Shown: positions 15,500-24,922, numbered from the stretch's first letter. The stretch is 64,000 nt of DNA from Lachnospiraceae bacterium UBA7202 (GCA_002490705.1 DKUO01000038.1:62001-126000), one strand, 5' to 3'. Numbers and translations: made by a program. Notes: generated from the letters alone by a model not told the origin.

Positions 15500-16934
15500 G
15501 AGCCTTATTGTGGCGGGATTGTGCAGGATAATGAGGCGGGACGGGTACAGGACAGCGCCCTTTAAATCGCAGAATATGGCGTTAAATTCCTTTGTCACGA
15601 AGGAAGGGCTTGAGATGGGAAGGGCACAGGTCATGCAGGCGGAAGCGGCGGGGATGGAGCCGCTTGTCTGTATGAATCCGATTTTATTAAAGCCCACAGA
15701 CCATACAGGATCGCAGGTAATTGTGGACGGGCGGGTGCTTGGCAATATGAGCGCAAGGGAATATTTTTCCTGCAAACGCAGGTTTATTCCGAATATCAAA
15801 AACGCATTTCGCAAACTGGAAAAGCTGGCGGATATCATCGTGATCGAGGGGGCAGGAAGCCCGGCGGAGATCAATTTGAGGGAAAATGATATTGTGAATA
15901 TGGGACTGGCGGAGCTTGTGGACGCCCCGGTACTGCTTGTAGGAGACATTGACAGAGGCGGCGTCTTTGCACAGCTTTTAGGCACGCTGATGTTGCTTCA
16001 GGAGGAGGAGCAGCAACGGGTGAAGGGGCTGATCATTAACAAGTTCAGGGGAGATGCGTCCTTACTGGATTCCGGGATAGAGATTCTGGAACAAAGGGGC
16101 GGTATTCCGGTCATCGGCACAGTTCCCTATATGGATATCGCGCTGGAGGATGAAGACAGCCAGACAAGCCGTTTTGCCGGAAAAGAACCGGGGAAGATTG
16201 ACATTGCAGTGATCCGGTATCCGCGGATATCCAATTTTACGGATTTTAATGTGTTTGAGCAGATACCGGATGTGTCGGTCCGCTATATCGCCTCCGCGGC
16301 GGAGCTTGGCTGTCCCGATCTGATTTTTCTGCCCGGCAGTAAAAATACGATGGGCGATTTGCATTGGATGCGGTTAAACGGGCTGGAAGAGGCCGTAAAA
16401 AAAGCGGCGGAGGAGATACCGGTCTGCGGCATATGCGGCGGTTATCAGATGCTGGGGGAGGAGATTGCCGATCCGGAGGGACTGGAGGCCGGAGGCAGTA
16501 TGAAAGGGATGGGGCTTTTGCCTGTTACCACCAAACTGCAAAGCGGCAAGGTGCGCCGGCAGGTGCAGGGAAACATGAACCGGACAGAGGGGATTTTCTC
16601 TGCGCTTACAGGGCTTGCCTTCGAGGGATATGAGATCCATATGGGGCACAGCAGTATGCCAAATCCCGGTGAGAGCGGGCAGGAGGGCGTATTTGTAAGC
16701 GGAAGCAATCCAAACGTATACGGGACTTATGTGCACGGCATATTTGACAAGGGCGAGACTGCCGCTGCCCTTGTGAAAGCGCTGGCGGAGAAAAAAGGGA
16801 TTGTCATGGAGAAAAACCGCTGTGATGATTACAGGGATTTTAAGGAAAAACAGTACGATACGCTGGCGGATATTTTGTCCGGGCACCTGAATATGGAGAA
16901 AATTTATGGACTACTCAGAGAAGCACATATTTGA
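15453..16934 (+). CDS. cbiP: Cobyric acid synthase
   Basis: 493 residues from ATG 15453 (AGGTGGG upstream), beginning inside the ABC ATPase gene (47-base overlap). It amidates adenosyl-cobyrinate a,c-diamide at four carboxylates using glutamine and ATP. The N-terminal synthetase has VQGTMSGAGKS and PFKSQNMALNSF; the C-terminal class I glutamine amidotransferase domain has the nucleophile Cys328 in CGICGGYQMLG and the His of YGTYVHGIFD. The length is normal. It is followed by cobT with a 29-base overlap. Confidence 0.96.
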   Translation: MAKVIMVQGTMSGAGKSLIVAGLCRIMRRDGYRTAPFKSQNMALNSFVTKEGLEMGRAQVMQAEAAGMEPLVCMNPILLKPTDHTGSQVIVDGRVLGNMSAREYFSCKRRFIPNIKNAFRKLEKLADIIVIEGAGSPAEINLRENDIVNMGLAELVDAPVLLVGDIDRGGVFAQLLGTLMLLQEEEQQRVKGLIINKFRGDASLLDSGIEILEQRGGIPVIGTVPYMDIALEDEDSQTSRFAGKEPGKIDIAVIRYPRISNFTDFNVFEQIPDVSVRYIASAAELGCPDLIFLPGSKNTMGDLHWMRLNGLEEAVKKAAEEIPVCGICGGYQMLGEEIADPEGLEAGGSMKGMGLLPVTTKLQSGKVRRQVQGNMNRTEGIFSALTGLAFEGYEIHMGHSSMPNPGESGQEGVFVSGSNPNVYGTYVHGIFDKGETAAALVKALAEKKGIVMEKNRCDDYRDFKEKQYDTLADILSGHLNMEKIYGLLREAHI

Positions 16935-18009
16935 TCAGACGACGCCGGAAGCGTTAAAAACGCTGTCGGTGGACATGCCGGACGCAAACGTCTATCAAGC
17001 GGTATTGAAAAATTGGGATGGGATAGCCAAGCCGCTTGACGGATTGGGTAAATTTGAAACGCTGACAGCGCGGATCGGCGCTATTCTGGGAACGGATCAG
17101 ATTTCTATCACGAAAAAAGCCGTTTTGATCCTGTGCGCGGATAACGGAATCGTGGCGGAGGGAATCAGCCAGTCCGGGCCGGAGGTGACGACGGCAGTGG
17201 CCAGACAGATGGCGAAGGGAGCGTCCTCGGTCGGAAGAATGGCGGCGTGTATTGGCGTGGATACGATTCCGGTAGATATGGGGATGAAAGAAACCGAACA
17301 GATCGCGGGTGTGATGGACCGGAAAATCCGCTGCGGAACGAATAATTTCAGAGTCGAGCCGGCCATGACCGAAGCCGAGGCCGTAAGGGCGGTTTTTACG
17401 GGGATAGAGCTGGTGTCGGACTGTAGGCGGAAGGGATATCGCATTCTTGCCACAGGCGAGATGGGAATCGGAAACACGACGACCAGCAGCGCTGTAGCTG
17501 CCGCCTTACTGCCCTGTGATGCAGACAGTGTGACGGGAAGGGGAGCCGGTCTTGACGATGAAAAGCTCTCGCATAAGAAAAGGGTGATTGCGGAGGCAAT
17601 CGAAAAATACCGGCTGTACGAGGCGGAGCCGCTTCGGGTGCTGTACACGGTCGGCGGTTTAGATATTGCGGGACTGGCAGGCGTCTGTATCGGCGGAGGG
17701 ATCTTCCATGTGCCGATTGTGCTGGACGGCGTCATCAGTATGACGGCGGCGCTTTTGGCGGAACGAATCATACCGGGGACATCAAGGTATCTCATTGCGT
17801 CCCACAAGGGAAAAGAACCCGCCGTAGAGAAGCTGATGACGGCCCTGCATTTAGAACCGGTGATAGACGCACAGATGGCGCTTGGGGAAGGAACGGGGGC
17901 GGTGATGATGCTGTCGCTTCTTGATATGGCATTGTCCGTTTACCGTGGGAACACGTCCTTTGACGAGATTCAGGTAACACAATATGAGAGGTATCAGAAG
18001 AGAAGATGA
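16906..18009 (+). CDS. cobT: Nicotinate-nucleotide:dimethylbenzimidazole phosphoribosyltransferase
   Basis: 367 residues, family-normal. It makes alpha-ribazole phosphate (or another lower-ligand nucleotide) from nicotinate mononucleotide and a base. Signatures are KPLDGLGKFETL near residue 45, LCADNGIVAEGISQSG, GEMGIGNTTTSSAVAA, and EGTGAVMMLSLLDMAL carrying the catalytic Glu. GGAGAAAATTT precedes the ATG, inside the cbiP end. No bza genes for anaerobic dimethylbenzimidazole synthesis are in the window, so the lower base is probably salvaged or is another benzimidazole, purine or phenol; that is inference. Confidence 0.96.
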   Translation: MDYSEKHIFDQTTPEALKTLSVDMPDANVYQAVLKNWDGIAKPLDGLGKFETLTARIGAILGTDQISITKKAVLILCADNGIVAEGISQSGPEVTTAVARQMAKGASSVGRMAACIGVDTIPVDMGMKETEQIAGVMDRKIRCGTNNFRVEPAMTEAEAVRAVFTGIELVSDCRRKGYRILATGEMGIGNTTTSSAVAAALLPCDADSVTGRGAGLDDEKLSHKKRVIAEAIEKYRLYEAEPLRVLYTVGGLDIAGLAGVCIGGGIFHVPIVLDGVISMTAALLAERIIPGTSRYLIASHKGKEPAVEKLMTALHLEPVIDAQMALGEGTGAVMMLSLLDMALSVYRGNTSFDEIQVTQYERYQKRR

Positions 18010-18560
18010 TGATTCTGGTTATCGGGGGAAGCGGGAGCGGAAAATCCGATTATGCGGAGGAGCTGGCCTGTTCGCTTGCCGGAGAAGAGCATAGCACAAA
18101 GTATTATCTGGCGACCATGCGGATATTTGACGAAGAGGGAAGACGGAAGGTGGAAAGGCACAGGGCACGCAGGAGCGGGAAAGGGTTTCTTACCATGGAA
18201 CAGCCGGTTCGGATTGGGGATGCTCTCTCTCAGATGGAAACCGGTAAGAAGGTAGTTTTGGTGGAGTGTATCTCGAACCTGACGGCAAACGAAATGTTTG
18301 CAGGGCCACGGATCAGGACGAAGGAAGAGGTGGCGGAGAGCATCCTCAAAGACATGGAACGGTTAAGGGAAAAAGCGGCGCATATGGTGGTAGTCAGCAA
18401 TCAGTTATGCGAGGACGGCATGGTCTATGAAAAGGCCACAATGGACTACATAGACGCCGTCGGGAAGATCAACCGGGCGCTGGCGGCACGGGCAGACCGG
18501 GTAGTGGAAATGGTGGCGGGAATTCCGGTTTTGGTAAAGCAGGAAGGAGGAAGGGGATGA
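18006..18560 (+). CDS. cobU: Adenosylcobinamide kinase / guanylyltransferase, variant C-terminal half
   Basis: 184 residues, overlapping cobT by 4 bases (ATGA). The P-loop GGSGSGKS (7-14) and the His52 of VERHRARRSG, which is the site of the GMP intermediate in CobU, are present. The C-terminal half lacks the canonical NEVGMGIVP motif; its place is taken by SNQLCEDGMVYEKATMDY. A second small gene two positions downstream (19335-19718) carries that missing motif, suggesting that the two may work together. It phosphorylates adenosylcobinamide and transfers GMP to it. Confidence 0.88.
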   Translation: MMILVIGGSGSGKSDYAEELACSLAGEEHSTKYYLATMRIFDEEGRRKVERHRARRSGKGFLTMEQPVRIGDALSQMETGKKVVLVECISNLTANEMFAGPRIRTKEEVAESILKDMERLREKAAHMVVVSNQLCEDGMVYEKATMDYIDAVGKINRALAARADRVVEMVAGIPVLVKQEGGRG

Positions 18561-19324
18561 AGGTATTGAAATCATTTTTCATTGCGTTTTCCCTCTATTC
18601 CAAGTTTCCCGTTCCACAGTTTACATGGAAAGAGGAGGATATGAAATATGTTTTCTGTTTCTTTCCATGGGTCGGGGCTATGATCGGCGGCTGTCTCTTT
18701 GCATGGCTGTATGTGTGCGGCCGCTGTCAGGCTGGCAGTCTGTGCCGTACCATGATCGGCGCGGCAATTCCGCTTTTCCTCACAGGAGGATTTCATGTAG
18801 ACGGATTCATGGACACCATGGACGCCCTCCATTCCTACCAACCGAGGGAGAGGAAACTGGAAATCTTAAAGGATTCCCATATCGGCGCCTTTGCAGTCAT
18901 TATGCTGGCACTATATGGCATGGTTTACCTTGGCGCTTTCTCCGAGATCAAAACGGTAGAATTGCAGAGAATCGTGTGCGGCGGATTTTTCCTGTCCCGG
19001 TGTCTGTGCGGCATCAGTGCGGTTTCCTTTCCTCTGGCAAAAAAGGAGGGAATGCTTTTTCTGTCTGCGGACCGGGCCCATAAGAGAATCGTAAAAGCCT
19101 CTTTGTATTTGCAGGGCGCTGTCTGTATCGGGCTGATGCTTTACTGGCATTTGGCGGCGGGGTTTTTGACGGCGGGCTGTGCAATCGCTTCTCTTGGATA
19201 TTATTTTTATCGCAGCAGAAAGGAGTTTGGGGGCGTTACAGGCGATACGGCAGGCTGTTTCGTCGTTCTCTGCGAGGGCGGCATGACGGTGGCTGCGGCG
19301 CTGTTTGATAGGTTGATGCTATAA
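18557..19324 (+). CDS. cobS: Adenosylcobinamide-GDP ribazoletransferase (cobalamin synthase)
   Basis: 255 residues, overlapping cobU by 4 bases with GGAGGAAGGGG directly upstream. An integral membrane protein with several hydrophobic segments. Signature stretches are FYSKFPVPQ-like SLYSKFPVPQF near the start, the Asp-rich GGFHVDGFMDTMDALHSY with metal-binding acids, and KDSHIGAFAVIML. It joins AdoCbi-GDP and alpha-ribazole (phosphate) at the membrane, the last assembly step before dephosphorylation. Confidence 0.95.
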   Translation: MKVLKSFFIAFSLYSKFPVPQFTWKEEDMKYVFCFFPWVGAMIGGCLFAWLYVCGRCQAGSLCRTMIGAAIPLFLTGGFHVDGFMDTMDALHSYQPRERKLEILKDSHIGAFAVIMLALYGMVYLGAFSEIKTVELQRIVCGGFFLSRCLCGISAVSFPLAKKEGMLFLSADRAHKRIVKASLYLQGAVCIGLMLYWHLAAGFLTAGCAIASLGYYFYRSRKEFGGVTGDTAGCFVVLCEGGMTVAAALFDRLML

Positions 19325-19334
19325 AGGAGAAAAT

Positions 19335-19718
19335 ATGAAACTGGTGATAGGCGGCTATGGGCAGGGCAAATTGCAGTATGTTTTGCGGAAATATCAGTTG
19401 GAGGAGACTGCGGTATGGGACGGCGTCCTGCCGGAGGAAAAGGAAATACAGACGAAAGGTGTAGTGGTCAATCACTTTCATCAATGGGTGAGGCAGAGCC
19501 TCTTACAGGGGAAAAGCCCGGAGGATATGGCGCGTGCGTTTGTGGAGCGGCATGGGGACTGTATCATTATCTGTGATGAAATCGGAAACGGGATTGTGCC
19601 GGTGGAGGCGTTTGAGAGGGAGTACAGGGAACGGACCGGCAGGATCTTGATACAGCTGGCGAAAGAAGCGGAAGAAGTGGAGCGGGTGATATGCGGAATC
19701 GGACAAAAGATCAAATGA
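19335..19718 (+). CDS. Short CobU-like protein retaining only the C-terminal motif
   Basis: 127 residues. The N-terminus MKLVIGGYGQGK copies the start of CobU, but the P-loop ends in K-L in place of K-S/T. There is no counterpart of the guanylylated His. The C-terminal DEIGNGIVPVEAFEREYRER (81-100) matches the CobU motif N-E-V-G-M-G-I-V-P and the following helix, which are exactly what the upstream cobU lacks. It lies between cobS and the phosphatase gene, with a 4-base overlap downstream. Two readings fit: an accessory subunit completing CobU, or a decaying paralogue. The first is favoured by retention in a tight operon. Confidence 0.7.
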   Translation: MKLVIGGYGQGKLQYVLRKYQLEETAVWDGVLPEEKEIQTKGVVVNHFHQWVRQSLLQGKSPEDMARAFVERHGDCIIICDEIGNGIVPVEAFEREYRERTGRILIQLAKEAEEVERVICGIGQKIK

Positions 19719-20353
19719 TACTGGCATTGATCCGCCATGGAGAAACAAAGGCGAACGCGCAGCGCCGGTATCTGGGAAAAACGGATGAGCCTCTTTCGGA
19801 ACGCGGGATACGGGTTTTGCAGTCCTATAAAGAGCAGGGTTTGTACCCGCAGGCAGACTATCTGTTTGCCAGTCCGATGAAACGCTGTGTGGAAACGGCG
19901 GGGATTCTTTATCCGATGGCAAAGCCGGTTCTGATCCCGGAATGGGAAGAAATAGACTTTGGGCAGTTTGAGTACAGAAATTATGAGGAGTTAAAGAATG
20001 AGGCCAGTTATCAGTGGTGGCTTGACAGCAACGGGGCGCTGGATTTTCCGGGCGGAGAAAGCAGGCAGGCATTTATCGCGCGGTGCAGGATTGGCTTTCA
20101 AAGAATGTACAGGGTATTGCAACAGGCGCAGAGAGAGAGTCTGCCGGATACGGAGAAAGAGTCTGTCCGGGTATCGGTGATTGCTCATGGAGGAACCATT
20201 ATGGCATTATTAAGTTCTTGCGGAAGAGGAAGCTGTCAGAAGGGGTATTTTGACTATCAGGCAGCAAACGGCAGAGGGTATCTTTGCCGGGCAGAGGTAT
20301 GTAACCCAAACGCTGAGACGGAGATTCGGATAAAGGAAGCAGTGGAGCTATGA
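19715..20353 (+). CDS. cobC: Histidine phosphatase family protein, probable alpha-ribazole phosphatase
   Basis: 212 residues from ATG 19715, which overlaps the previous stop as ATGA; an ATG at 19691 would add eight residues before the conserved start. The phosphoglycerate-mutase-like fold is shown by LIRHGETKAN (phospho-accepting His8), SPMKRCVETA, PEWEEIDFGQFEYRNY and the second His of VIAHGGTIMALL. Such proteins remove the 5' phosphate of alpha-ribazole phosphate or adenosylcobalamin 5'-phosphate. Assignment to CobC rests on operon position, because the family is broad. Confidence 0.85.
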   Translation: MILALIRHGETKANAQRRYLGKTDEPLSERGIRVLQSYKEQGLYPQADYLFASPMKRCVETAGILYPMAKPVLIPEWEEIDFGQFEYRNYEELKNEASYQWWLDSNGALDFPGGESRQAFIARCRIGFQRMYRVLQQAQRESLPDTEKESVRVSVIAHGGTIMALLSSCGRGSCQKGYFDYQAANGRGYLCRAEVCNPNAETEIRIKEAVEL

Positions 20354-21327
20354 GATATCATATGATTGCCTTTGGGGGCGGGTTTTTGCTGGATCTGCTT
20401 TTGGGAGATCCCTGTTTCCTTCCGCATCCCGTAAGACTGATCGGGAGATACATTACTGCGGCGGAAAAAAAGATTCGCGGGAAAGCGCCGGAAGATGGCG
20501 GGAAAGAGATCCGGCAAGGGGCGATTCTGGTAAGCCTTGTCCTGATTGCCGCCGTGACCGTCTCGGCATTCCTTTTATGGGCGGCGTACTGCCTGCATCC
20601 CTATGCGGGAATGCTTGTAGAGGGCTTGATGACCTATCAGATTCTTGCGGTCAAGTCCCTGAAGGAGGAGAGCACAAAGGTTTATCAGCGCTTAAAGGAA
20701 GGAAACCTGATACAGGCGAGAGCGGCGGTTTCCATGATTGTGGGCAGGGACACGGACTGTCTGGATGAGGAGGGCGTCACAAGGGCGGCCATCGAGACGG
20801 TGGCTGAAAATACCTCGGACGGGGTGATCGCCCCGATGCTTTATCTGGCCCTTGGCGGTCCGGTCCTCGGCTTTTTCTATAAGGCGGTCAATACCATGGA
20901 TTCCATGGTGGGATATAAGAACGAAAAATATCTGTATTTTGGCAGGGCGGCGGCAAAACTGGATGATGCGGTCAATTGGATTCCGGCAAGAATCAGCGCA
21001 TGTCTGATGATTGCGGCGGCGTTTCTGGCAGGCCGTGATTTTTCCGGCAGAGATGCCGTCCGTATTTACCGGAGCGACCGCAGAAACCATGCCAGTCCCA
21101 ATTCGGCACAGACAGAGTCCGTGTGCGCCGGCGCGCTGGGAATCAGGCTCGCGGGAGACGCCGTTTATTTCGGAAAGACAGTCAGGAAACCCTATATCGG
21201 GGAAGAACTGCGCAGGGTAGAATATGAGGATATTAAGCGGGTCAACCGTCTGCTGTACATAACGGCGTGGCTTTGCGAGAGCATCTGCCTGCTGTTGCTG
21301 TTTCTCTGTAATTCTTGGCTTGTATGA
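20350..21327 (+). CDS. cbiB: Adenosylcobinamide-phosphate synthase
   Basis: 325 residues, 4-base overlap with the phosphatase gene. A multi-pass membrane protein. Family blocks are FLLDLLLGDPCFLPHPVRLIG near the N-terminus, RDTDCLDEEGVTRAAIETVA, NTSDGVIAPMLYLALGGPV, and HASPNSAQTESVCAGALGIR. It attaches aminopropanol (phosphate) to adenosylcobyric acid. It works with CobD, encoded next. Confidence 0.96.
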   Translation: MRYHMIAFGGGFLLDLLLGDPCFLPHPVRLIGRYITAAEKKIRGKAPEDGGKEIRQGAILVSLVLIAAVTVSAFLLWAAYCLHPYAGMLVEGLMTYQILAVKSLKEESTKVYQRLKEGNLIQARAAVSMIVGRDTDCLDEEGVTRAAIETVAENTSDGVIAPMLYLALGGPVLGFFYKAVNTMDSMVGYKNEKYLYFGRAAAKLDDAVNWIPARISACLMIAAAFLAGRDFSGRDAVRIYRSDRRNHASPNSAQTESVCAGALGIRLAGDAVYFGKTVRKPYIGEELRRVEYEDIKRVNRLLYITAWLCESICLLLLFLCNSWLV

Positions 21328-21339
21328 GAGGATGGAAAA

Positions 21340-22368
21340 ATGATCCATGGCGGTGATATTTACAGAAATCCGGTTACGGTTGATTTCTCAGTCAACGGAA
21401 ATCCCCTGGGGACGCCCCAGTCGGTAAGCGAAGCGCTGCACCAAGCGGTCGGGATGTGCGGCTGTTATCCCGATATCGAGGTGCAGGCATTGAAGGATGC
21501 GGTGGGCAGGATGCTCGCCGTGCCGAAAGAATATCTTCTGTTCGGGAACGGGGCGTCGGAGCTCTTTCTGGCGATTGTAAGAGGCGTGAGCCCAAAAAAA
21601 ACGGTGATACCCGTGCCTTCCTTTTATGGTTATGAATACGCGGCGAAAGCGGCAAAAAGCGAGATTCTGTACTATGTTCTGAAACAGGAGAACGGCTTTT
21701 GCGTGACAGAGGAATTGTGCGAAAGATTGACGGAGGATGTGGGCGTTTTATTTCTTGCAAACCCCAATAATCCCACAGGCCGTCTCGTGGAGCGAGAGAC
21801 GCTTACGGCGATTCTTCGGCACTGCGAAGAAAAAGGGATCTATGTGGTGCTGGATGAATGCTTTATTGAATTTTGCGAGGGCTGTCCTTCGATGCTCTCC
21901 GAGATAGAGCGGTTTCCGCATGTGATTCTGGTCAGGGCTTTTACAAAAATTTTTTCAATCCCCGGCGTGCGGCTGGGCTATCTGATCTGCAAAAATGAGC
22001 CGCTTCTTGCAAAAATAGCGGGACAGCTGCCGGAATGGAATCTTTCCTGCTTTGCACAGGAGGCGGGCTGTGCCTGCGCGAGGGAGACGGCATTGATAGC
22101 AGAAACAGAAAACTATGTCAGGAAAGAACGGGTATTTTTGGAAAAGGAATTACAGCAAAAGGGATTTCAGGTCTTTCCCTCGGCGGCAAATTTTATCCTG
22201 TTTTACAGCGACGAATTACCGAATGGGGAAACGCTGTATGAACGGCTGTTAAAACAGGGAATTCTGATCAGGGACTGTGGAAATTTCCGGGGACTTGGCA
22301 GAGGGTTTTACCGGATTGCGGTAAGGAGCAGAGAAGAGAACATACGGCTTTTGCAGGCGCTTAAGTAA
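21340..22368 (+). CDS. cobD: Threonine-phosphate decarboxylase (aminotransferase fold)
   Basis: 342 residues. A PLP-dependent fold-type I enzyme with the CobD look: HGGDIYR at the start, FGNGASELF, FLANPNNPTGR, VLDECFIEF and the PLP lysine in VRAFTKIFSIPGVRLGY. It makes aminopropanol phosphate from threonine phosphate for CbiB. A histidinol-phosphate aminotransferase role is the usual alternative for this fold, but the neighbours and the HGGD start point to CobD. No threonine kinase (PduX-like) gene is visible in the window. Confidence 0.92.
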   Translation: MIHGGDIYRNPVTVDFSVNGNPLGTPQSVSEALHQAVGMCGCYPDIEVQALKDAVGRMLAVPKEYLLFGNGASELFLAIVRGVSPKKTVIPVPSFYGYEYAAKAAKSEILYYVLKQENGFCVTEELCERLTEDVGVLFLANPNNPTGRLVERETLTAILRHCEEKGIYVVLDECFIEFCEGCPSMLSEIERFPHVILVRAFTKIFSIPGVRLGYLICKNEPLLAKIAGQLPEWNLSCFAQEAGCACARETALIAETENYVRKERVFLEKELQQKGFQVFPSAANFILFYSDELPNGETLYERLLKQGILIRDCGNFRGLGRGFYRIAVRSREENIRLLQALK

Positions 22369-22383
22369 GGCGGGGAGGCGGGC

Positions 22384-23037
22384 GTGAATTTGAAAAAGAT
22401 AGAATATGTACTGCCGGAGGAAATTGAAAAGCGAAGCTTTGAGATCATCAGCGAAGAACTGGCACAAAAGCATATTATCATTCCGAAGGAGGAAGAGCAT
22501 ATCGTCAAACGGGTGATTCACACCAGCGCGGACTTTGACTACGCCAAGACGCTTTGTTTTTCAAAAGGAGCGGTAGGGATTCTGGAGGAATTGATCGAAA
22601 ACGGCGCAGACATTGTAACCGATACGAATATGGCTTTGGCGGGAATCAATAAAAAGGCGCTGGCCGAATTCGGCGGTCAGGCAAGGTGCTTCATGGCGGA
22701 TGAGGATGTGTTGCTTTCTGCCAGAAACAGACGCACGACGAGGGCGGCGGCCAGTATGGAAAAGGCGGCAAAGATCGGGAAACCTGTCATTTTCGCAATC
22801 GGCAATGCGCCTACCGCCCTGATTAAGCTGTATGAAATGGCGAAGGAGGGCGTATGGAAGCCGGCCTTTGTGATAGGCGTTCCGGTTGGATTTGTCAACG
22901 TGGAGGCGGCAAAGGAATTGATACAGGGCACACAGATCCCCTATATTGTCAATCGCGGAAGAAAGGGCGGAAGCGGCATTGCGGCGGCAATCTGCAACGC
23001 CGTCCTGTATCAGATGAGGGAGAAAAAACGGCGGTAG
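22384..23037 (+). CDS. cbiC: Cobalt-precorrin-8 methylmutase
   Basis: 217 residues with a GTG start at 22384 behind GGGAGGCGG. It moves the C-11 methyl group to C-12, giving cobyrinate. Family features are IISEE, RVIHTSADFDYAK with the catalytic His, DTNMALAGI, AIGNAPTALIKL and VGFVNVEAAKE. It is the first of the corrin-ring genes in the operon; cbiD follows after 13 bases. Confidence 0.95.
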   Translation: MNLKKIEYVLPEEIEKRSFEIISEELAQKHIIIPKEEEHIVKRVIHTSADFDYAKTLCFSKGAVGILEELIENGADIVTDTNMALAGINKKALAEFGGQARCFMADEDVLLSARNRRTTRAAASMEKAAKIGKPVIFAIGNAPTALIKLYEMAKEGVWKPAFVIGVPVGFVNVEAAKELIQGTQIPYIVNRGRKGGSGIAAAICNAVLYQMREKKRR

Positions 23038-23050
23038 AAAGGAAAGTGGG

Positions 23051-24178
23051 ATGCGCTATGGGTTTACAACGGGAAGCTGTGCGGCGGCGGCAGCAAAGGC
23101 GGCGGCCTATATGCTTTTGACAGGATTGGTAAAAGAAAGAATTACCATCGAAACGCCGAAAGGCATTTTGTACCATGCGGCAATTCGGGATATCCGCAGG
23201 GAGGAACAGGAAGTGAGCTGCGCCGTAGAAAAAGACGGAGGGGATGACCCGGATATTACCACGGGGGCATGGATTTACGCCAGAGTTTCCTATTGGGAAG
23301 GGAAAGAGGACGGCGGGCAGAGGATTATCATTGCAGGCGGATGCGGCGTGGGGAGAGTGACAAGGAAGGGGCTGGATCAGCCCATAGGAAATGCGGCGAT
23401 CAACCGCGTTCCCAGAGAAATGATACGAAAAGAGGTTTTGGAAATATGCAAAATGGCGGATTATCAGGGCGGTTTAAGGATAGAGATTTCCGTGCCGGAA
23501 GGGGAACGGCTTGCGGCCCGGACATTCAATCCAAGACTTGGCATTGTGGGCGGCATCTCCATATTGGGAACGAGCGGTATAGTTGAGCCCATGAGCAGTC
23601 AGGCAATTTTGGATACGATACGGGTGGAGCTTCGCCAGAGAAAGGCGGAGGGCTTTGACCATGTGGTTGTCTCGCCGGGAAATTATGGCCTGGAATTTAT
23701 GAAACAGGCTTACGGATACGATTTGGACAAAAGTGTGAAATGCAGCAATTTCATCGGGGCGACCATTGATATGGCGGTGGAAATGGGGTTTCAAAGGATG
23801 CTTTTGGCAGGGCATATCGGAAAGTTGATTAAGGTGGCCGGCGGCATCATGAACACGCACTCCAAGGAGGCGGACTGCCGGATGGAGCTTCTCGCGGCCT
23901 TTGCAGCCAGAGAGCAGGCGGATTTGTCACAAATTAACAGGATATTGGAGTGCGCGACGACGGAGGAAGCGATCCCCATTCTGATGGAAAGCGGAAAACG
24001 CGAAGCGGTTATGGGCAGGGTGGCGGAGCGCGTCTGTTATTATATGGAAAACCGCGCCGGAGGAAAACTGAAAGCGGACTGTATTTTATATGCAAATGGA
24101 TTTGGAGAATTGGCAAAAAGTAAGGGAGCGGAAAAATGGTTTATTTTGTCGGGGCCGGAACAGGCGCAGCAGATCTGA
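23051..24178 (+). CDS. cbiD: Cobalt-precorrin-5B C1-methyltransferase
   Basis: 375 residues. The start RYGFTTGSCAAAAAKAA is diagnostic of CbiD, as are DDPDITTGAWIYA, GGCGVGRVTRKGLDQPIGNAAINRVPR (given in part) and MSSQAILDTI. It methylates C-1 in the oxygen-independent branch, so its presence confirms the anaerobic route. Its last 43 bases overlap cbiF. Confidence 0.96.
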   Translation: MRYGFTTGSCAAAAAKAAAYMLLTGLVKERITIETPKGILYHAAIRDIRREEQEVSCAVEKDGGDDPDITTGAWIYARVSYWEGKEDGGQRIIIAGGCGVGRVTRKGLDQPIGNAAINRVPREMIRKEVLEICKMADYQGGLRIEISVPEGERLAARTFNPRLGIVGGISILGTSGIVEPMSSQAILDTIRVELRQRKAEGFDHVVVSPGNYGLEFMKQAYGYDLDKSVKCSNFIGATIDMAVEMGFQRMLLAGHIGKLIKVAGGIMNTHSKEADCRMELLAAFAAREQADLSQINRILECATTEEAIPILMESGKREAVMGRVAERVCYYMENRAGGKLKADCILYANGFGELAKSKGAEKWFILSGPEQAQQI

Positions 24179-24921
24179 TTACGGTCAGGGGAATGCGGTT
24201 GTTAGAGCAGGCGGATGTGGTGGTCTATGCAGGTTCTCTGGTGAACCCGGAGCTGCTTGCCTATACCAAAAAAGAGTGCGAGGTGCATAACAGTGCGGAA
24301 CTGACACTGGAGGAAGTGATACAACTCATAAAAAGTGCGGAGACGCACGGGAAAATGACAGTCCGGCTTCATACGGGAGACCCCAGCGTCTATGGGGCTG
24401 TCAGGGAACAGATGGATGAACTGGACGGGCTTGGCATTCCCTATGAAAGCTGTCCGGGCGTCAGCGCCTGTTTCGGAGCGGCGGCATCCTTAAATCTGGA
24501 ATATACGCTGCCGGGGATTTCCCAAACGCTGATTATCACGCGGATGGAGGGAAAGACGAAAGTGCCGGAAAAGGAGAGCATAGAAAGCCTGTCGGCGCAT
24601 GGGGCTTCCATGGCGGTCTATTTGAGCGCGGGAATGCTGGAGGAACTGGGGAAAAGGCTGTTAGCCGGGGGCTATGAGAAAGCGACGCCCGTGGCGCTTG
24701 TCTATAAGGCCACGTGGCCGGAGGAGGAAGCCTATCTCTGCACGGTGGAGAGCCTTGCGGCTGTCGCCAAAGAACACGGAATCACCAGAACGGCGTTGGT
24801 GCTTGTGGGGGATGCGGTGGCTCATCGGCATTATCAGAAATCAAGGTTATATGCGGCGGATTTTTCGACGGCGTTTCGGAAATCCGATTCGTTTGTCCGG
24901 AGGGAAAAGAAAAGAGAGTAA
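24136..24921 (+). CDS. cbiF: Cobalt-precorrin-4 C11-methyltransferase
   Basis: 261 residues. It has the class III SAM methyltransferase fold: VYFVGAGTGAADLITVRG, then YAGSLVNPELLAY, the GDPSVYGAVREQMD motif and CPGVSACFGAAASL. The pattern GSLVNPE-L-L is specific to CbiF/CobM. It is translationally coupled to cbiD by a 43-base overlap. Cytoplasmic. Confidence 0.95.
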   Translation: MVYFVGAGTGAADLITVRGMRLLEQADVVVYAGSLVNPELLAYTKKECEVHNSAELTLEEVIQLIKSAETHGKMTVRLHTGDPSVYGAVREQMDELDGLGIPYESCPGVSACFGAAASLNLEYTLPGISQTLIITRMEGKTKVPEKESIESLSAHGASMAVYLSAGMLEELGKRLLAGGYEKATPVALVYKATWPEEEAYLCTVESLAAVAKEHGITRTALVLVGDAVAHRHYQKSRLYAADFSTAFRKSDSFVRREKKRE

Positions 24922-24922
24922 G

